This document shows, piece after piece, positions 50,043 to 59,922 of a DNA stretch of 64,000 nucleotides; the first letter of the stretch is position 1; each line of letters begins with the position of its first letter. The notes under the pieces were generated by a model that saw nothing but the letters and a program-made list of their open reading frames with translations, was not told where the DNA came from and ran no database searches. The position numbers were made by a program, and so were the translations under genes. Source of the stretch: Flaviramulus basaltis (lineage in GTDB: Bacteria > Bacteroidota > Bacteroidia > Flavobacteriales > Flavobacteriaceae); assembly GCF_900114265.1 (NCBI RefSeq), contig NZ_FPKV01000002.1, positions 124,001 to 188,000 of the forward strand. Direction: 5' to 3'.

Positions 50043-51284
50043 ATGGGCTCGTTAAAACATTTACTTTACGATTATTTATTATCAATAGGTCTTTCAGAAA
50101 TTGCTGCAAAGTATTTAAATATGGCCGCATTAATTATAGCATTAATGCTCGTTGTTTTTATTATTGATTTTATAATTAGAAAACTATTAATTGGTGCTTT
50201 TATTCAATTTGCAGCCAGATCTAAAACAAATTTTGATGATTTATTAATTTCTAATAAAGTCCCAAGAAATATTGCTCATATTATACCTTTATTAATTGCT
50301 TTAGAGTTTTTTCCTATTGTATTTTATGATTTTAAAGGTTTTGAAAGTTTTGTTGAAAAAGGCTTGCAAGTATTCGCCATTGTATTAACATTATGGATAG
50401 TTAGAAGCCTTTTAAGCACATTAAAAGACTATTTAAAAACCCTACCTCGTTTAAAAGACAAACCTATAGACAGTTACATACAAGTCTTTATGATTTTTGC
50501 TTGGGTGGCTGGTTTCATGTCGGCAATAGCAATTATTACTGGTATTCCGTTTTTAAAATTTGCTACAGGTTTAGGTGCTATTTCAGCCGTTATTATATTA
50601 GTTTTTAAAGATACAATTTTAGGTTTTGTAGCTAGTATTCAAGTATCTATAAACGATATGGTTCGTATTGGAGATTGGATAACGTTTGAAAAATATGGCG
50701 CTGATGGTGATGTTATTGAAATAAATTTAGCCACGGTAAAAGTTCAAAATTTCGATAAAACCATTACCACTATTCCAACTTATGCTCTTATTTCAGATTC
50801 TTTTAAAAACTGGAGAGGCATGACAAATTCTGATGGTAGACGTATTAAACGTGCTTTATTTATTAAACAAAGTGGCGTGAAGTACTTGAGTGATGAAGAT
50901 GTAGAAGATCTTAAAAATATTCAGTTGATAAGCTCCTATTTAGAAACAAGACAAGCTGATATTAAAACTTATAACCAATCGAATGAAATTAATAAAGACC
51001 TCTTATTAAATGGTAGAAACCTGACTAATTTAGGCGTTTTTAGAAAGTATATAGATACCTATTTAAATAATCATTCTGCAATTAATAAGGATATGATGAT
51101 TATGGCACGTCAATTAGCACCAACAAATCAAGGAATTCCTTTAGAAATTTATGCTTTTAGTAGCGATAAACGCTGGGAGAATTACGAATATATCATGTCT
51201 GATATATTCGATCATCTCATAGCGTCATTACCTTATTTCGGTTTAGAAATTTTTGAATTGCCTAGTACTACAGATTTTAGATAG
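50043..51284 (+). CDS. MscS-family mechanosensitive channel (YbdG-like)
   Basis: A 413-residue inner-membrane protein with about five spans, the last being the pore helix FATGLGAISAVIILVFKDTI, followed by GFVASIQVSINDMVRIGDWI, the MscS beta domain, and a C-terminal cytoplasmic region with EIYAFSSDKRWENYEY. The insertion in the beta domain resembles E. coli YbdG, a channel opened by mild hypo-osmotic shock. It would release solutes when membrane tension rises. It follows the DUF3817 gene without a gap. Size is typical for YbdG-like members. Confidence 0.9.
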   Translation: MGSLKHLLYDYLLSIGLSEIAAKYLNMAALIIALMLVVFIIDFIIRKLLIGAFIQFAARSKTNFDDLLISNKVPRNIAHIIPLLIALEFFPIVFYDFKGFESFVEKGLQVFAIVLTLWIVRSLLSTLKDYLKTLPRLKDKPIDSYIQVFMIFAWVAGFMSAIAIITGIPFLKFATGLGAISAVIILVFKDTILGFVASIQVSINDMVRIGDWITFEKYGADGDVIEINLATVKVQNFDKTITTIPTYALISDSFKNWRGMTNSDGRRIKRALFIKQSGVKYLSDEDVEDLKNIQLISSYLETRQADIKTYNQSNEINKDLLLNGRNLTNLGVFRKYIDTYLNNHSAINKDMMIMARQLAPTNQGIPLEIYAFSSDKRWENYEYIMSDIFDHLIASLPYFGLEIFELPSTTDFR

Positions 51285-51337
51285 GTCTTATATACTATTT
51301 AGGATCTAAAATGAGCTTGATACGTTCTATACAATCT

Positions 51338-53767
51338 TTATAGTGATAATTTAGTAACCGTATTTGTAGCACGAGTAGATGCATTAATTAAACTACGTTT
51401 TAAAACATTTAGTTCACCTCTTACCAAAGGTCTAATATCCGATTGCGAAACACTAAATAATTTATTTTCTCTTGGGTTTAATTCTTCAGTCATTAAATAT
51501 GCCATTCTATCTATATATGCACGTTGTAAATTACGGCGATACATATCTACATTCTTAGTCATATTTGCTTCACTCCAAATTCCAGTACGAACATCTTGAA
51601 GCATTTCTAACGCTGAGTAATTTTTTACATCTATTGTTTCATGATCTAATAAACGACCTAAACGATCAAAACTTAATAAACTACTTAAAAATCTGTTTTG
51701 TATATTTCCTAAACGTGCTGTATATCCTGCATAATCAATATTCGTTATTAAGTCTTTATCTACTAGCCAATTTGGGGTTTCAAAAGCATTTTTATGTAAC
51801 CATTTAATGGATGCTTTTTGCAGCTCTTTAGATACTGCTTGATATGCAACACCTTCTTGATTAGGATTGATTAGGTTTTCATAAACACCACCAACATTTG
51901 TTAAAACGTGATTAATATAACGATTCCAACATCCTAATAACTCGCCATATAATTCCTCTAAATCTTCATAATTGTTTGTAGCATCACTTGTCCATTCTGG
52001 TAAATGTTCTGCAACATATTTTAAGTTTTTAAGGGCGTAATCTCCAGCTTTTAATGCATCGTTTCCAATATCTTCTGTTTGAGAAGTAGGATCAAAACGA
52101 CTACTTTGCTTTCCAAAAACATATCTAGGATCTCCTGCTTTTTCAATAATCCAAGCATCTAATTTTTTTAGCTCTTTTTCTGGAGAATCTGCTTCAGGAA
52201 TAAATCGATATCCCCAATTAATAGCATAATCATCATAAGGTCCTATTTGTCGAATAAAACGAATATTTTCATCTCCTGGCTGTGCAATATAATTATAGCG
52301 TGCATAATCCATAATAGTAGCTGCAATTCCATTTTTTTGAGTGAAAGCACCATCTCTATAACTTTCTACATCGTAAGCTTTACTAGCACTCATATTATGA
52401 GGTAAACCTAATGCATGTCCAACTTCATGTGCAATAACCATTTTCATCATCTCTCCAATGTCTTCAGAAGAGGTATTTAGTGTTCTTGCAGATGGGTTAG
52501 CGGCGCCTGTTTCTAATAAATAACGATTTCTGTAAGAGCGTAAATGGTTATGATACCAAATAATGTCACTTTCAATAATTTCCCCAGTTCTAGGGTCTGA
52601 AACACTTGGTCCAACAGCATTTCTTGTTGTACTAGCCACATATCTAATTACCGAATAACGAATATCTTCTGGACTAAAGTCTGGGTCTTCTTCTTTACTT
52701 GGTGCGTATTTAGCAATAATAGCATTTTTAAATCCTGCTTTTTCAAACGGTTTTTGCCATAATTCTACACCTTCTTTCATATACTTACGTAAATTTTCTG
52801 GTGTTGCTGGATCTAAATAATATATAATAGGTTTTACTGGTTCTACTAATTCACCTCTTGCATAAGCTTCCGGATCTTTAGGTTCCATACGCCATTTACG
52901 AATATATGTTTTCGTATCAGCTTTTAATTCTGGGCTACCATAATCAATTTGACTCATAGTAAACCACCCTACTCTTTCATCAGCAAATCGAGGTTGCATT
53001 GGGTTTTCCGGTAATAAAATCATAGATTGATTCATTTGAAGACTAATAGACTCTGTACTTCCAAAAGATGGTGGTTCTGAAGCATTGTAAGTCATATCTT
53101 GAACAACTTCTATATTTTGAGGAAAACTTTTAACTGAATTTATAAAACTACGTGAAGCATCTAAATTTTTAACTTTATAGGTTTTACGTAAACGTACCGG
53201 TAAACCACTTATGGCTTTTACATCGCTTGAATAAAATTTTGTAACATCAATAACAATTGCTGTAGAATCTTTACTAAAAGCAGCAATATCAAAAGCATAT
53301 AATGTTGGTTCGTAGTTATTTGATTTTACTGAAATACTAATTGGTAATTCCTCATCTGCTACAGCGTTATAAGATTTTTCTTTTATTAAAATTTTATCTT
53401 GAAATCGTTCCCAAATGACTAGACTTGTATTAGTTTTAGTTCCTGCATTGACATAACCATTTCCTAAATTAGCAGGTAATTTGGCAATACGGCTAACTAA
53501 GAGCATATCTTTTCCTAAATACTCGTTAGGTATCTCAAAATAGTACTTATCATCTACTTGATGAGTTTTAAATAGACCATCATCAGAAATAGCATCATTA
53601 GTAATAACTTTATCATAAGGCTTAATTTTCCCTTCTTTTTTCTTTGGTTCCGGTTTAGAAACTTCAATTTGAGCATCTTTTTTCTTTTTTCGTTTGGATT
53701 GTGCTTCAGTTGAAATTGAAACCAAACACACTAGTAATGAGAATGTAAAGAGTAATACTTTTTTCAT
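51338..53767 (-). CDS. secreted zinc-dependent metalloprotease (DUF5117/DUF4953 type)
   Basis: An 809-residue protein with signal peptide ending STEAQ near 23. A basic Lys-rich stretch follows, then a DUF5117-like domain (about 100-310). The zinc site is HEVGHALGLPH beginning at His447, with Glu448 the catalytic base and the third His ligand in the extended HExxHxxGxxH of metzincin type. ATIMDYARYNYIAQPGD lies after it as the Met-turn. The C-terminal DUF4953-like part is helical. It would digest proteins or peptides in the periplasm or outside. It is a single gene. Confidence 0.9.
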   Translation of the reverse strand: MKKVLLFTFSLLVCLVSISTEAQSKRKKKKDAQIEVSKPEPKKKEGKIKPYDKVITNDAISDDGLFKTHQVDDKYYFEIPNEYLGKDMLLVSRIAKLPANLGNGYVNAGTKTNTSLVIWERFQDKILIKEKSYNAVADEELPISISVKSNNYEPTLYAFDIAAFSKDSTAIVIDVTKFYSSDVKAISGLPVRLRKTYKVKNLDASRSFINSVKSFPQNIEVVQDMTYNASEPPSFGSTESISLQMNQSMILLPENPMQPRFADERVGWFTMSQIDYGSPELKADTKTYIRKWRMEPKDPEAYARGELVEPVKPIIYYLDPATPENLRKYMKEGVELWQKPFEKAGFKNAIIAKYAPSKEEDPDFSPEDIRYSVIRYVASTTRNAVGPSVSDPRTGEIIESDIIWYHNHLRSYRNRYLLETGAANPSARTLNTSSEDIGEMMKMVIAHEVGHALGLPHNMSASKAYDVESYRDGAFTQKNGIAATIMDYARYNYIAQPGDENIRFIRQIGPYDDYAINWGYRFIPEADSPEKELKKLDAWIIEKAGDPRYVFGKQSSRFDPTSQTEDIGNDALKAGDYALKNLKYVAEHLPEWTSDATNNYEDLEELYGELLGCWNRYINHVLTNVGGVYENLINPNQEGVAYQAVSKELQKASIKWLHKNAFETPNWLVDKDLITNIDYAGYTARLGNIQNRFLSSLLSFDRLGRLLDHETIDVKNYSALEMLQDVRTGIWSEANMTKNVDMYRRNLQRAYIDRMAYLMTEELNPRENKLFSVSQSDIRPLVRGELNVLKRSLINASTRATNTVTKLSL

Positions 53768-53902
53768 AAAAAAAGGGTTTTGATTAAATTATTCGTTAAA
53801 AATAGTTAATAACGACTCTTATTAATCAATTTTCACAAAAATTTAAGTAGTTTTTTTGATGAAAACAGGAATTGTTTTTTAATCTTAATCCTAACTAAAT
53901 TA

Positions 53903-54505
53903 TTAATTTATACCTTTATTTTTTGTTTTTGAGTTTAGTTTATAAACTAGCATAAGACCACCTCTGTATGGTATTAATTCTCCGCTTTTATTATATTTTT
54001 TTGCACCTATATCGGTTCGCTCTCCTGTTTCTAAGGAATAACCTTTATAATAGCCTTGTTGACTACCACCTCCTAAGAATACTTCTAAATTTAATCTATC
54101 ACTCAACCAAAATTGATATCCAGTTGTTAAACCATAAAAAACACTATAGCCGTCTTGATAATCATTAGTATGATTCCACTTTTGTAATTTATATTTTCCT
54201 CCACCTATGTGAGCTCCCACAAAAAATCCTCGTCCACTTTCTTTTGGGTAATATCTAAATTCAGGAAAAACTAAAGCAAATTTATAAGGTATACCATCAA
54301 TGGTCCAAAATGAAGCTGCCGCATCAATTTGAAAAGTTGTTTTTTTACTTAAATTAAATTCTGCACCAAAATTTGGTACTCCAATTAAAGCTGTTAAGGC
54401 ATTACCTTTTATACTAGTTTGACTATTAATTAAATATGAAGATGCAAAAAGCAATAGTGTTATTATTGCTTTTTGGATATGTTTTAATTGGTGAGGGATA
54501 AACAT
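53903..54505 (-). CDS. DUF3575 outer-membrane beta-barrel protein
   Basis: A 200-residue protein with signal peptide ending LINSQ near 29. The rest consists of amphipathic beta strands with the DUF3575 signature NALTALIGVPNFGAEFNLSK and TTFQIDAAASFWTIDG, FFVGAHIGGG and GYQFWLSDRLNLEVFLGGG, closing with GGLMLVYKL. It should form an eight-stranded outer-membrane barrel. Role unknown; other members occur near peptidoglycan-binding OmpA-like genes. It lies downstream of the leu operon terminator on the same strand. Confidence 0.85.
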   Translation of the reverse strand: MFIPHQLKHIQKAIITLLLFASSYLINSQTSIKGNALTALIGVPNFGAEFNLSKKTTFQIDAAASFWTIDGIPYKFALVFPEFRYYPKESGRGFFVGAHIGGGKYKLQKWNHTNDYQDGYSVFYGLTTGYQFWLSDRLNLEVFLGGGSQQGYYKGYSLETGERTDIGAKKYNKSGELIPYRGGLMLVYKLNSKTKNKGIN

Positions 54506-54518
54506 ATATTGGTTAAAT

Positions 54519-54559
54519 AAAAAAAGGATTCAATATTAAAAATATTAAATCCTTTTTTA
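54519..54559 (-). terminator. terminator of the leu operon
   Basis: AAAAAAAGGATT, one mismatch, AATATT, three-base loop, AATATT, one mismatch, AATCCTTTTTT. It lies 25 bp after the leuB stop. Confidence 0.88.
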
Positions 54560-54583
54560 TATTGACTATTAAATCGTTAATCT

Positions 54584-55642
54584 CTAAATATTAGCGGCTA
54601 ACCAGTCTCCTACTTCTTTAGTTCCGTACGCTTTTGCACCGTCTGCTAAATCTTCAGTTACAATACCTTCAGCCAAAGATTTGTTTACAACATCTCTAAT
54701 TGCTTTACCTTCTTCTGGTAAGTTAAAAGCTGTTTCAAACATCATTGCTGCAGATAATACAGTTGCTAAAGGGTTAGCGATGTTCAAACCAGTAGCTTGT
54801 GGGTAAGAACCGTGAATTGGTTCAAACAAAGCAATATCACTTCCCATAGAAGCCGATGGCATTAACCCCATCGATCCTGAAATAACTGACGCTTCATCAG
54901 TTAAAATATCTCCAAAAAGGTTTTCAGTAATTAAAACATCATAACTATTTGGCCATTGTACCAAACGCATTGCTACAGCATCAACAAACTCATAACTTAC
55001 TTCAACTTCTGGATAATCTTTTTCCATAGCTTGAACAGTTTCACGCCATAAACGTGAAGTTTCTAAAACATTTGCTTTATCAACACAACATAATTTTTTG
55101 GAACGCGTCATAGCTAATTCAAAACCTTTTTTTGCTAAACGTTGTACTTCTGCCCTAGTGTAAACACAGTTATCGTATGCTGTTTCACCATTATCTCTTC
55201 TTCCTTTTTCTCCAAAGTAAATACCTCCAGTTAATTCACGTAAAAATACTAAATCTGTGCCTTCTATACGTTCTCTTTTTAATGGTGATTTATCAATTAA
55301 AGAAGGAAATGTAAATGTTGGACGTACATTTGCAAATAAGCCTAATTTTTTACGCATTTTTAACAAGCCCTGCTCAGGACGTACTTTTGCTGAGGGATCA
55401 TTATCAAAACGAGGATGACCAATAGCTCCAAATAAAACCGCATCTGATGCCAAACAAATTTCATGTGTTGAATCTGGATAAGGTTCTCCTACTTCATCAA
55501 TAGCAGCTGCACCAGTTAAGGCTGGTTTCCAAGTAATTTCGTGTCCAAATTTCTTTGCAACAGCATCACTTACTTTTACTGCTTGGTCTATAACTTCTGG
55601 TCCTATACCGTCTCCGGCTAAAAGGGCAATATTAAATTTCAT
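54584..55642 (-). CDS. leuB: 3-isopropylmalate dehydrogenase
   Basis: A 352-residue enzyme with [18 protein letters not shown] at the start, [10 protein letters not shown] near 73, [20 protein letters not shown] near 93, [13 protein letters not shown] near 133, the Mg2+-binding [20 protein letters not shown] and [20 protein letters not shown]. It oxidises and decarboxylates 3-isopropylmalate to 2-oxoisocaproate with NAD. It is the last gene of the leuC-leuD-leuA-leuB operon, nine bases after the synthase gene. A strong terminator follows. Confidence 0.96.
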   Translation of the reverse strand: MKFNIALLAGDGIGPEVIDQAVKVSDAVAKKFGHEITWKPALTGAAAIDEVGEPYPDSTHEICLASDAVLFGAIGHPRFDNDPSAKVRPEQGLLKMRKKLGLFANVRPTFTFPSLIDKSPLKRERIEGTDLVFLRELTGGIYFGEKGRRDNGETAYDNCVYTRAEVQRLAKKGFELAMTRSKKLCCVDKANVLETSRLWRETVQAMEKDYPEVEVSYEFVDAVAMRLVQWPNSYDVLITENLFGDILTDEASVISGSMGLMPSASMGSDIALFEPIHGSYPQATGLNIANPLATVLSAAMMFETAFNLPEEGKAIRDVVNKSLAEGIVTEDLADGAKAYGTKEVGDWLAANI

Positions 55643-55651
55643 CTTTATATT

Positions 55652-57175
55652 TTAATTAGTAATAATATTTAGCATTTTTTCTGTGGCTTTAATAGCCGAA
55701 ACTGTTTGGTCGGAATCTAAACCACGTGTTTTAAATTCTTTTTCAGTATTTTTCCATGTGATAATGGTTTCACATAAAGCATCAGAACGACTACCAGGTG
55801 GAATTCTAACTGCATAATCAATTAAATCTGGTAAGATCATTTTTTTAATTTTGAATACATTTCGAATAGCATTCATAAATGCATCAAATTGTCCATCACC
55901 TTGCGCATGTTCCTCAAACTCCTCATTATTAATAGTAATGGAAACTGTTGTAGAAGGCTTTAATCCTTTTGAATGTGTTAATACATACGAATTAACTTTT
56001 ACTTTTTCATCGTAAGTTCTATCTAAAACATCCGAAATAATATATGGCAAATCTTCTTTGGTAACTACTTGTTTTTTATCACCTAATTCAATGATACGTT
56101 GGGTAACCTTTTTTAAATCTTCATCATTAAGCTGAAGTCCTAATTCTTGTAAATTCTTTTGAATATTAGCTTTTCCTGAAGATTTCCCAAGAGCATATTG
56201 ACGTTTTCTACCAAATCGTTCTGGTAATAAATCACTGAAATATAAGTTCTTTTTATTATCACCATCTGCATGAATTCCAGCTGTTTGAGTAAAAACATTA
56301 GCGCCAATTACAGGTTTATTTGCAGGAATCATAACACCTGAAAAGTTTTCCACTAATTTGCTTACCGTGTATAATACTTTTTCATTTACACCTATTTCTA
56401 TTTGAGGCATAAAATCATTAATAACAGCAATAGTACTAGCCATAGGCGCATTTCCTGCACGTTCACCCATACCATTTATTGTTAAATGTAAAGCATCTGC
56501 ACCAGCTCTAACGCCTTCAATAGCATTAGAAACACCTAAATCATAATCGTTATGTGCATGAAAATCGAAGTGTAAGTGAGGATATTTGTCTTTTATTTCT
56601 TTTACAAATTCGTAAGATTCTCTTGGAGTCAAAATCCCTAAAGTATCTGGAAGCATAATGCGTTTAACAGGTTGGGTTGATAAAAACTCTAAAAACTCAA
56701 AAACATAGTCTTTAGAATTACGCATACCATTACTCCAATCTTCTAAATATACATTGGTTACAATGCCTTTTTGTTTTGCAAGAGAAATATTTTCTAATAT
56801 TTCTTTAAAATGCTGATTAGGTGTTTTTTTAAGTTGATAAGTTAAATGATTTAATGAGCCTTTTGTAAGCAGATTTTGAACCTTTGCTCCTGCTTCAATC
56901 ATCCAATTTATAGAGACACCATTATCAACAAAAGTTAATACTTCAACAGCATCAATATAATTGTTATTAGCTGCCCAATTAGTAACATCTTTAACCGCTT
57001 GAAATTCACCTTCAGATACTCTGGCTGAAGCTATTTCAATACGATCAACTTTTAATTCTTCTAATAAAAGCTTTGCAATAGTTAATTTTTCAGAAGCAGA
57101 AAACGACACTCCCGAGGTTTGTTCACCATCGCGCAATGTCGTATCCATTATTTCTAATCGTCTCTTGGTACTCAT
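55652..57175 (-). CDS. leuA: 2-isopropylmalate synthase (LeuA2/CimA-like)
   Basis: A 507-residue protein. TIM barrel: MDTTLRDGEQTSGVSFSASE at about 9-28, DFHAHNDYDLGVSNA with metal-binding His residues near 210, GERAGNAPMASTIAVINDF. The C-terminal LeuA dimer regulatory domain (about 385-507) has the DGQFDAFMNAIRNVFKIK segment. The sequence is nearer to the LeuA2/citramalate-synthase-like branch than to E. coli LeuA, so (R)-citramalate synthesis is an alternative, but the operon favours 2-isopropylmalate formation from 2-oxoisovalerate and acetyl-CoA. The gene starts right at the stop of leuD. Confidence 0.88.
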   Translation of the reverse strand: MSTKRRLEIMDTTLRDGEQTSGVSFSASEKLTIAKLLLEELKVDRIEIASARVSEGEFQAVKDVTNWAANNNYIDAVEVLTFVDNGVSINWMIEAGAKVQNLLTKGSLNHLTYQLKKTPNQHFKEILENISLAKQKGIVTNVYLEDWSNGMRNSKDYVFEFLEFLSTQPVKRIMLPDTLGILTPRESYEFVKEIKDKYPHLHFDFHAHNDYDLGVSNAIEGVRAGADALHLTINGMGERAGNAPMASTIAVINDFMPQIEIGVNEKVLYTVSKLVENFSGVMIPANKPVIGANVFTQTAGIHADGDNKKNLYFSDLLPERFGRKRQYALGKSSGKANIQKNLQELGLQLNDEDLKKVTQRIIELGDKKQVVTKEDLPYIISDVLDRTYDEKVKVNSYVLTHSKGLKPSTTVSITINNEEFEEHAQGDGQFDAFMNAIRNVFKIKKMILPDLIDYAVRIPPGSRSDALCETIITWKNTEKEFKTRGLDSDQTVSAIKATEKMLNIITN

Positions 57176-57772
57176 TTACATTAAAAGACCGTTAGCAAAT
57201 GTTTCTATATCGCCTTTTATGTTTTGTAAATAGTCAATATCATCAAAACCATTAAGCATGTTTTCTTTTTTGTAACTATTAATTTCAAAGGATTCTTGAA
57301 CTCCTGTAGATTTGATAGTTATTGTTTGCTCAGAAAGATTGACTTCAATTTCTGTATTTGGATCTTTATATATTTCTTCAAAAATTTGTTCAGCAAACTC
57401 TGGACTTACTTGAACAGGTAAAACACCTACATTCAAGCAATTGTTTCTAAAAATATCTGCAAAGAAACTTGAAACTACACAACGAAATCCATAATCGTAT
57501 ACTGCCCAAGCAGCATGCTCTCTTGAAGAACCAGAACCAAAGTTTTTACCTCCAACTAAAATTTTTCCTGAGTAAATAGGATTATTTAGTACAAAACTTT
57601 CTTTAGGAGAATTGTCACCATTATATCTCCAATCTCTAAATAAGTTATCGCCAAAACCTTTACGTTCTGTTGCTTTTAAAAAACGTGCTGGTATAATTTG
57701 ATCGGTATCGACATTCTCTAATGGTAATGGAACCGCTGTACTTGTTAATATATTAAATTTATCGTAAGCCAT
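57176..57772 (-). CDS. leuD: 3-isopropylmalate dehydratase small subunit
   Basis: A 198-residue aconitase-swivel domain protein with [20 protein letters not shown] near 16, [20 protein letters not shown] near 73 and the [13 protein letters not shown] motif, the substrate-recognition loop for isopropylmalate. It forms the dehydratase with LeuC, isomerising 2- to 3-isopropylmalate. Its stop codon touches the leuA start. A 159-bp gap rich in ACTG/CAGT words separates it from leuC upstream. Confidence 0.96.
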   Translation of the reverse strand: MAYDKFNILTSTAVPLPLENVDTDQIIPARFLKATERKGFGDNLFRDWRYNGDNSPKESFVLNNPIYSGKILVGGKNFGSGSSREHAAWAVYDYGFRCVVSSFFADIFRNNCLNVGVLPVQVSPEFAEQIFEEIYKDPNTEIEVNLSEQTITIKSTGVQESFEINSYKKENMLNGFDDIDYLQNIKGDIETFANGLLM

Positions 57773-57931
57773 ATTTTTTAGTATTCAGTCTGCCAGTAAT
57801 AAGTTGGCAGTAATTTTTTAATATTGATTAGCCATTCTTTCTTTGGCAAATTAGTAATTCATTTAATATTTTTTATTCAGTAGTAAATTTTTGTGTTAAC
57901 TGACTGAAAACTGCTACTGTTTACTGCAAAC
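57773..57931. repeat. ACTG/CAGT-rich spacer between leuC and leuD
   Basis: CAGT occurs four times and ACTG five times in this 159-bp piece, including TAACTGACTGAAAACTG and TACTGTTTACTGC. A CTGCCA-N9-TGGCAG dyad is at its left. The other spacers in this operon are under ten bases. No gene is seen. Confidence 0.6.
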
Positions 57932-59326
57932 TTATAAAAGTTCTCTTGGGTCTGTAACGACACCTGTAACTGCTGCTGCTGCTGCAACTAAAGGACTAGC
58001 AAGTAAAGTTCTTGAACCTGGCCCTTGTCTACCTTCAAAGTTTCTGTTAGATGTACTTACCGCATATTTTCCTGCAGGAACTTTATCATCATTCATAGCT
58101 AAACAAGCAGAACAACCTGGTTGTCTCAATACAAATCCAGCTTCAGTAATAATATCTAAAATACCTTCTTCTTTAATTAAAGCTTCAACTTCATGCGAAC
58201 CAGGTACTAACCAAGCTGTAATATTATCTGCTTTTTTCTTTCCTTTTATAATAGATGCAAAGGCTCTAAAATCTTCAATTCTACCATTAGTACAACTTCC
58301 TAAAAATACATAGTCTACTTTTTTACCAATCATGGAATCGTTTTCACCATAACCCATATATTCTAAAGACTTTTTGTAAGTAGCAACACCACCTTCAACA
58401 GCTTCAGCATTTGGAATATGTTTAGAAATTCCCATACCCATTCCTGGATTAGTTCCGTAGGTAATCATAGGTTCAATATCACTTGCATTGAACGTTAATT
58501 CTTTATCAAATGTAGCACCTTCATCTGTTTTTAAAGTTTTCCAGTTTGCAACAGCTTCATCCCATTTGTCTCCTTTAAGAGATAATGGTTTTCCTTTTAA
58601 ATAAGCAAAAGTTGTTTCGTCTGGAGCAATCATACCACCACGAGCACCCATTTCAATAGATAGGTTACAAACCGTCATACGACCTTCCATAGTCATGTTT
58701 TCAAAAACATCACCTGCGTATTCAACAAAATAACCTGTTGCGCCAGAAGTTGTTAATTTAGAGATGATAAATAATGCAACATCTTTTGGAGTTACTGCTT
58801 TACCAAGAGTTCCATTGATGTTAATACGCATTTTTTTAGGTTTTGGCTGCATAATACATTGTGTAGATAAAACCATTTCAACCTCCGATGTACCAATTCC
58901 AAAAGCAATAGCTCCAAATGCGCCGTGTGTAGATGTATGTGAATCACCACAAACAATTGTTGCACCAGGAAATGTTATTCCGTTTTCTGGTCCTACAACG
59001 TGTACAATACCATTTTTTTGATGACCTAAACCCCAGTGACTAATACCATATTCGTTAGAATTGTCTTCTAAAGCTTTTAATTGGTTAGCAGATAAAGAAT
59101 CCTCAACTGGTAAATGTTGATTTATTGTTGGCGTATTATGATCGGCAGTAGCAAATGTGCGCTCTGGATATAACACTTTTAAACCTCTTGTTTTTAGTCC
59201 TAAAAACGCTACAGGACTTGTTACTTCATGAATGAAATGACGATCTATAAAAAACACATCAGGTCCGCCTTCAATCTTTCTTACAACATGCGAATCCCAA
59301 ACCTTGTCAAATAATGTATTACTCAT
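57932..59326 (-). CDS. leuC: 3-isopropylmalate dehydratase large subunit
   Basis: A 464-residue iron-sulphur dehydratase. ATG 59326 ([17 protein letters not shown]) gives the standard length; a longer frame from 59377 covers the -7 box and is rejected. Seen: [20 protein letters not shown] near 130, [14 protein letters not shown] and the cluster Cys residues in [11 protein letters not shown] near 405. LeuC carries the [4Fe-4S] cluster and works with LeuD. It is the first gene of the operon. Confidence 0.96.
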   Translation of the reverse strand: MSNTLFDKVWDSHVVRKIEGGPDVFFIDRHFIHEVTSPVAFLGLKTRGLKVLYPERTFATADHNTPTINQHLPVEDSLSANQLKALEDNSNEYGISHWGLGHQKNGIVHVVGPENGITFPGATIVCGDSHTSTHGAFGAIAFGIGTSEVEMVLSTQCIMQPKPKKMRININGTLGKAVTPKDVALFIISKLTTSGATGYFVEYAGDVFENMTMEGRMTVCNLSIEMGARGGMIAPDETTFAYLKGKPLSLKGDKWDEAVANWKTLKTDEGATFDKELTFNASDIEPMITYGTNPGMGMGISKHIPNAEAVEGGVATYKKSLEYMGYGENDSMIGKKVDYVFLGSCTNGRIEDFRAFASIIKGKKKADNITAWLVPGSHEVEALIKEEGILDIITEAGFVLRQPGCSACLAMNDDKVPAGKYAVSTSNRNFEGRQGPGSRTLLASPLVAAAAAVTGVVTDPRELL

Positions 59327-59374
59327 AAAAATTTTAAATTTTGTATTACCCCTTTCTAACCTTAAAAAGGTTGA

Positions 59375-59382
59375 CAAATTTA
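59375..59382 (-). promoter_or_regulatory. -7 box of the leu operon
   Basis: TAAATTTG on the minus strand, exact TAnnTTTG, 49 bp before leuC ATG. A small dyad, AACCTT-TTT-AAGGTT (59359-59373), lies at the expected transcript start. There is no leucine-rich leader peptide, so classical attenuation is not seen. Confidence 0.55.
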
Positions 59383-59523
59383 GACTTTATTGCAGTTATT
59401 TAAAACTTTATAGGTCTTTGTTATTGAATTTTTATAAAATTGCCAATAGATATAATATAAACTGAATTTTATTCAATAGAAGTGTAAGTTTGTTTACAAT
59501 TTTTAAAACAAAAAACCACCTCC

Positions 59524-59910
59524 TTAATCCAGTCTATCGGCTACAAATTCAACTTCTGTTTTGCCGTGAGGTAAGGCTTTACCATCAACTCCTAAATTGA
59601 CCATAACGATATTAGAAATGGTTATGATAGTTTCTCTTGTCATTTTATTTCTTACCTCGCAGCTTAGGGTTAAAGAAGCTATTCCAAATTTTACAACGGC
59701 GATACCTATTTCTATAATATCTCCTTGTTTTGCCGAAGCTCTAAAATCTATTTCGCTTATGTATTTAGTAACAACTTTAGGGTTCTCTAATTGAATGATG
59801 GTATAAAGCGCTGCTTCCTCATCTATCCACTCTAATAAACGACCACCAAAAAGAGTTCCATTGGCATTTAAATCTTCTGGTTTTATCCATTTTCTGGTAT
59901 GAAATCTCAT
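59524..59910 (-). CDS. acyl-CoA thioesterase, hotdog fold
   Basis: A 128-residue single hotdog domain. DLNANGTLFGGRLLEWIDEE near 13-32 holds the catalytic Asn-Asp/Glu region of YciA/acyl-CoA thioester hydrolases (N-x-x-G-x-L-F-G-G), followed by VTKYISEIDFRASAKQGDII, a typical thioesterase stretch. It would release free acids from acyl-CoA in the cytoplasm. It begins 12 bp after the DUF72 gene on the same strand, so the two share a transcript. Substrate length is not readable. Confidence 0.9.
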   Translation of the reverse strand: MRFHTRKWIKPEDLNANGTLFGGRLLEWIDEEAALYTIIQLENPKVVTKYISEIDFRASAKQGDIIEIGIAVVKFGIASLTLSCEVRNKMTRETIITISNIVMVNLGVDGKALPHGKTEVEFVADRLD

Positions 59911-59922
59911 GTTATATTTTAA

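Noticed and set aside
59507-59526. AAGGAGGTG on the minus strand after the thioesterase stop, a perfect Shine-Dalgarno look-alike
   Set aside because: The only start nearby is TTG followed at once by a stop, and genes in this window do not use such sites.
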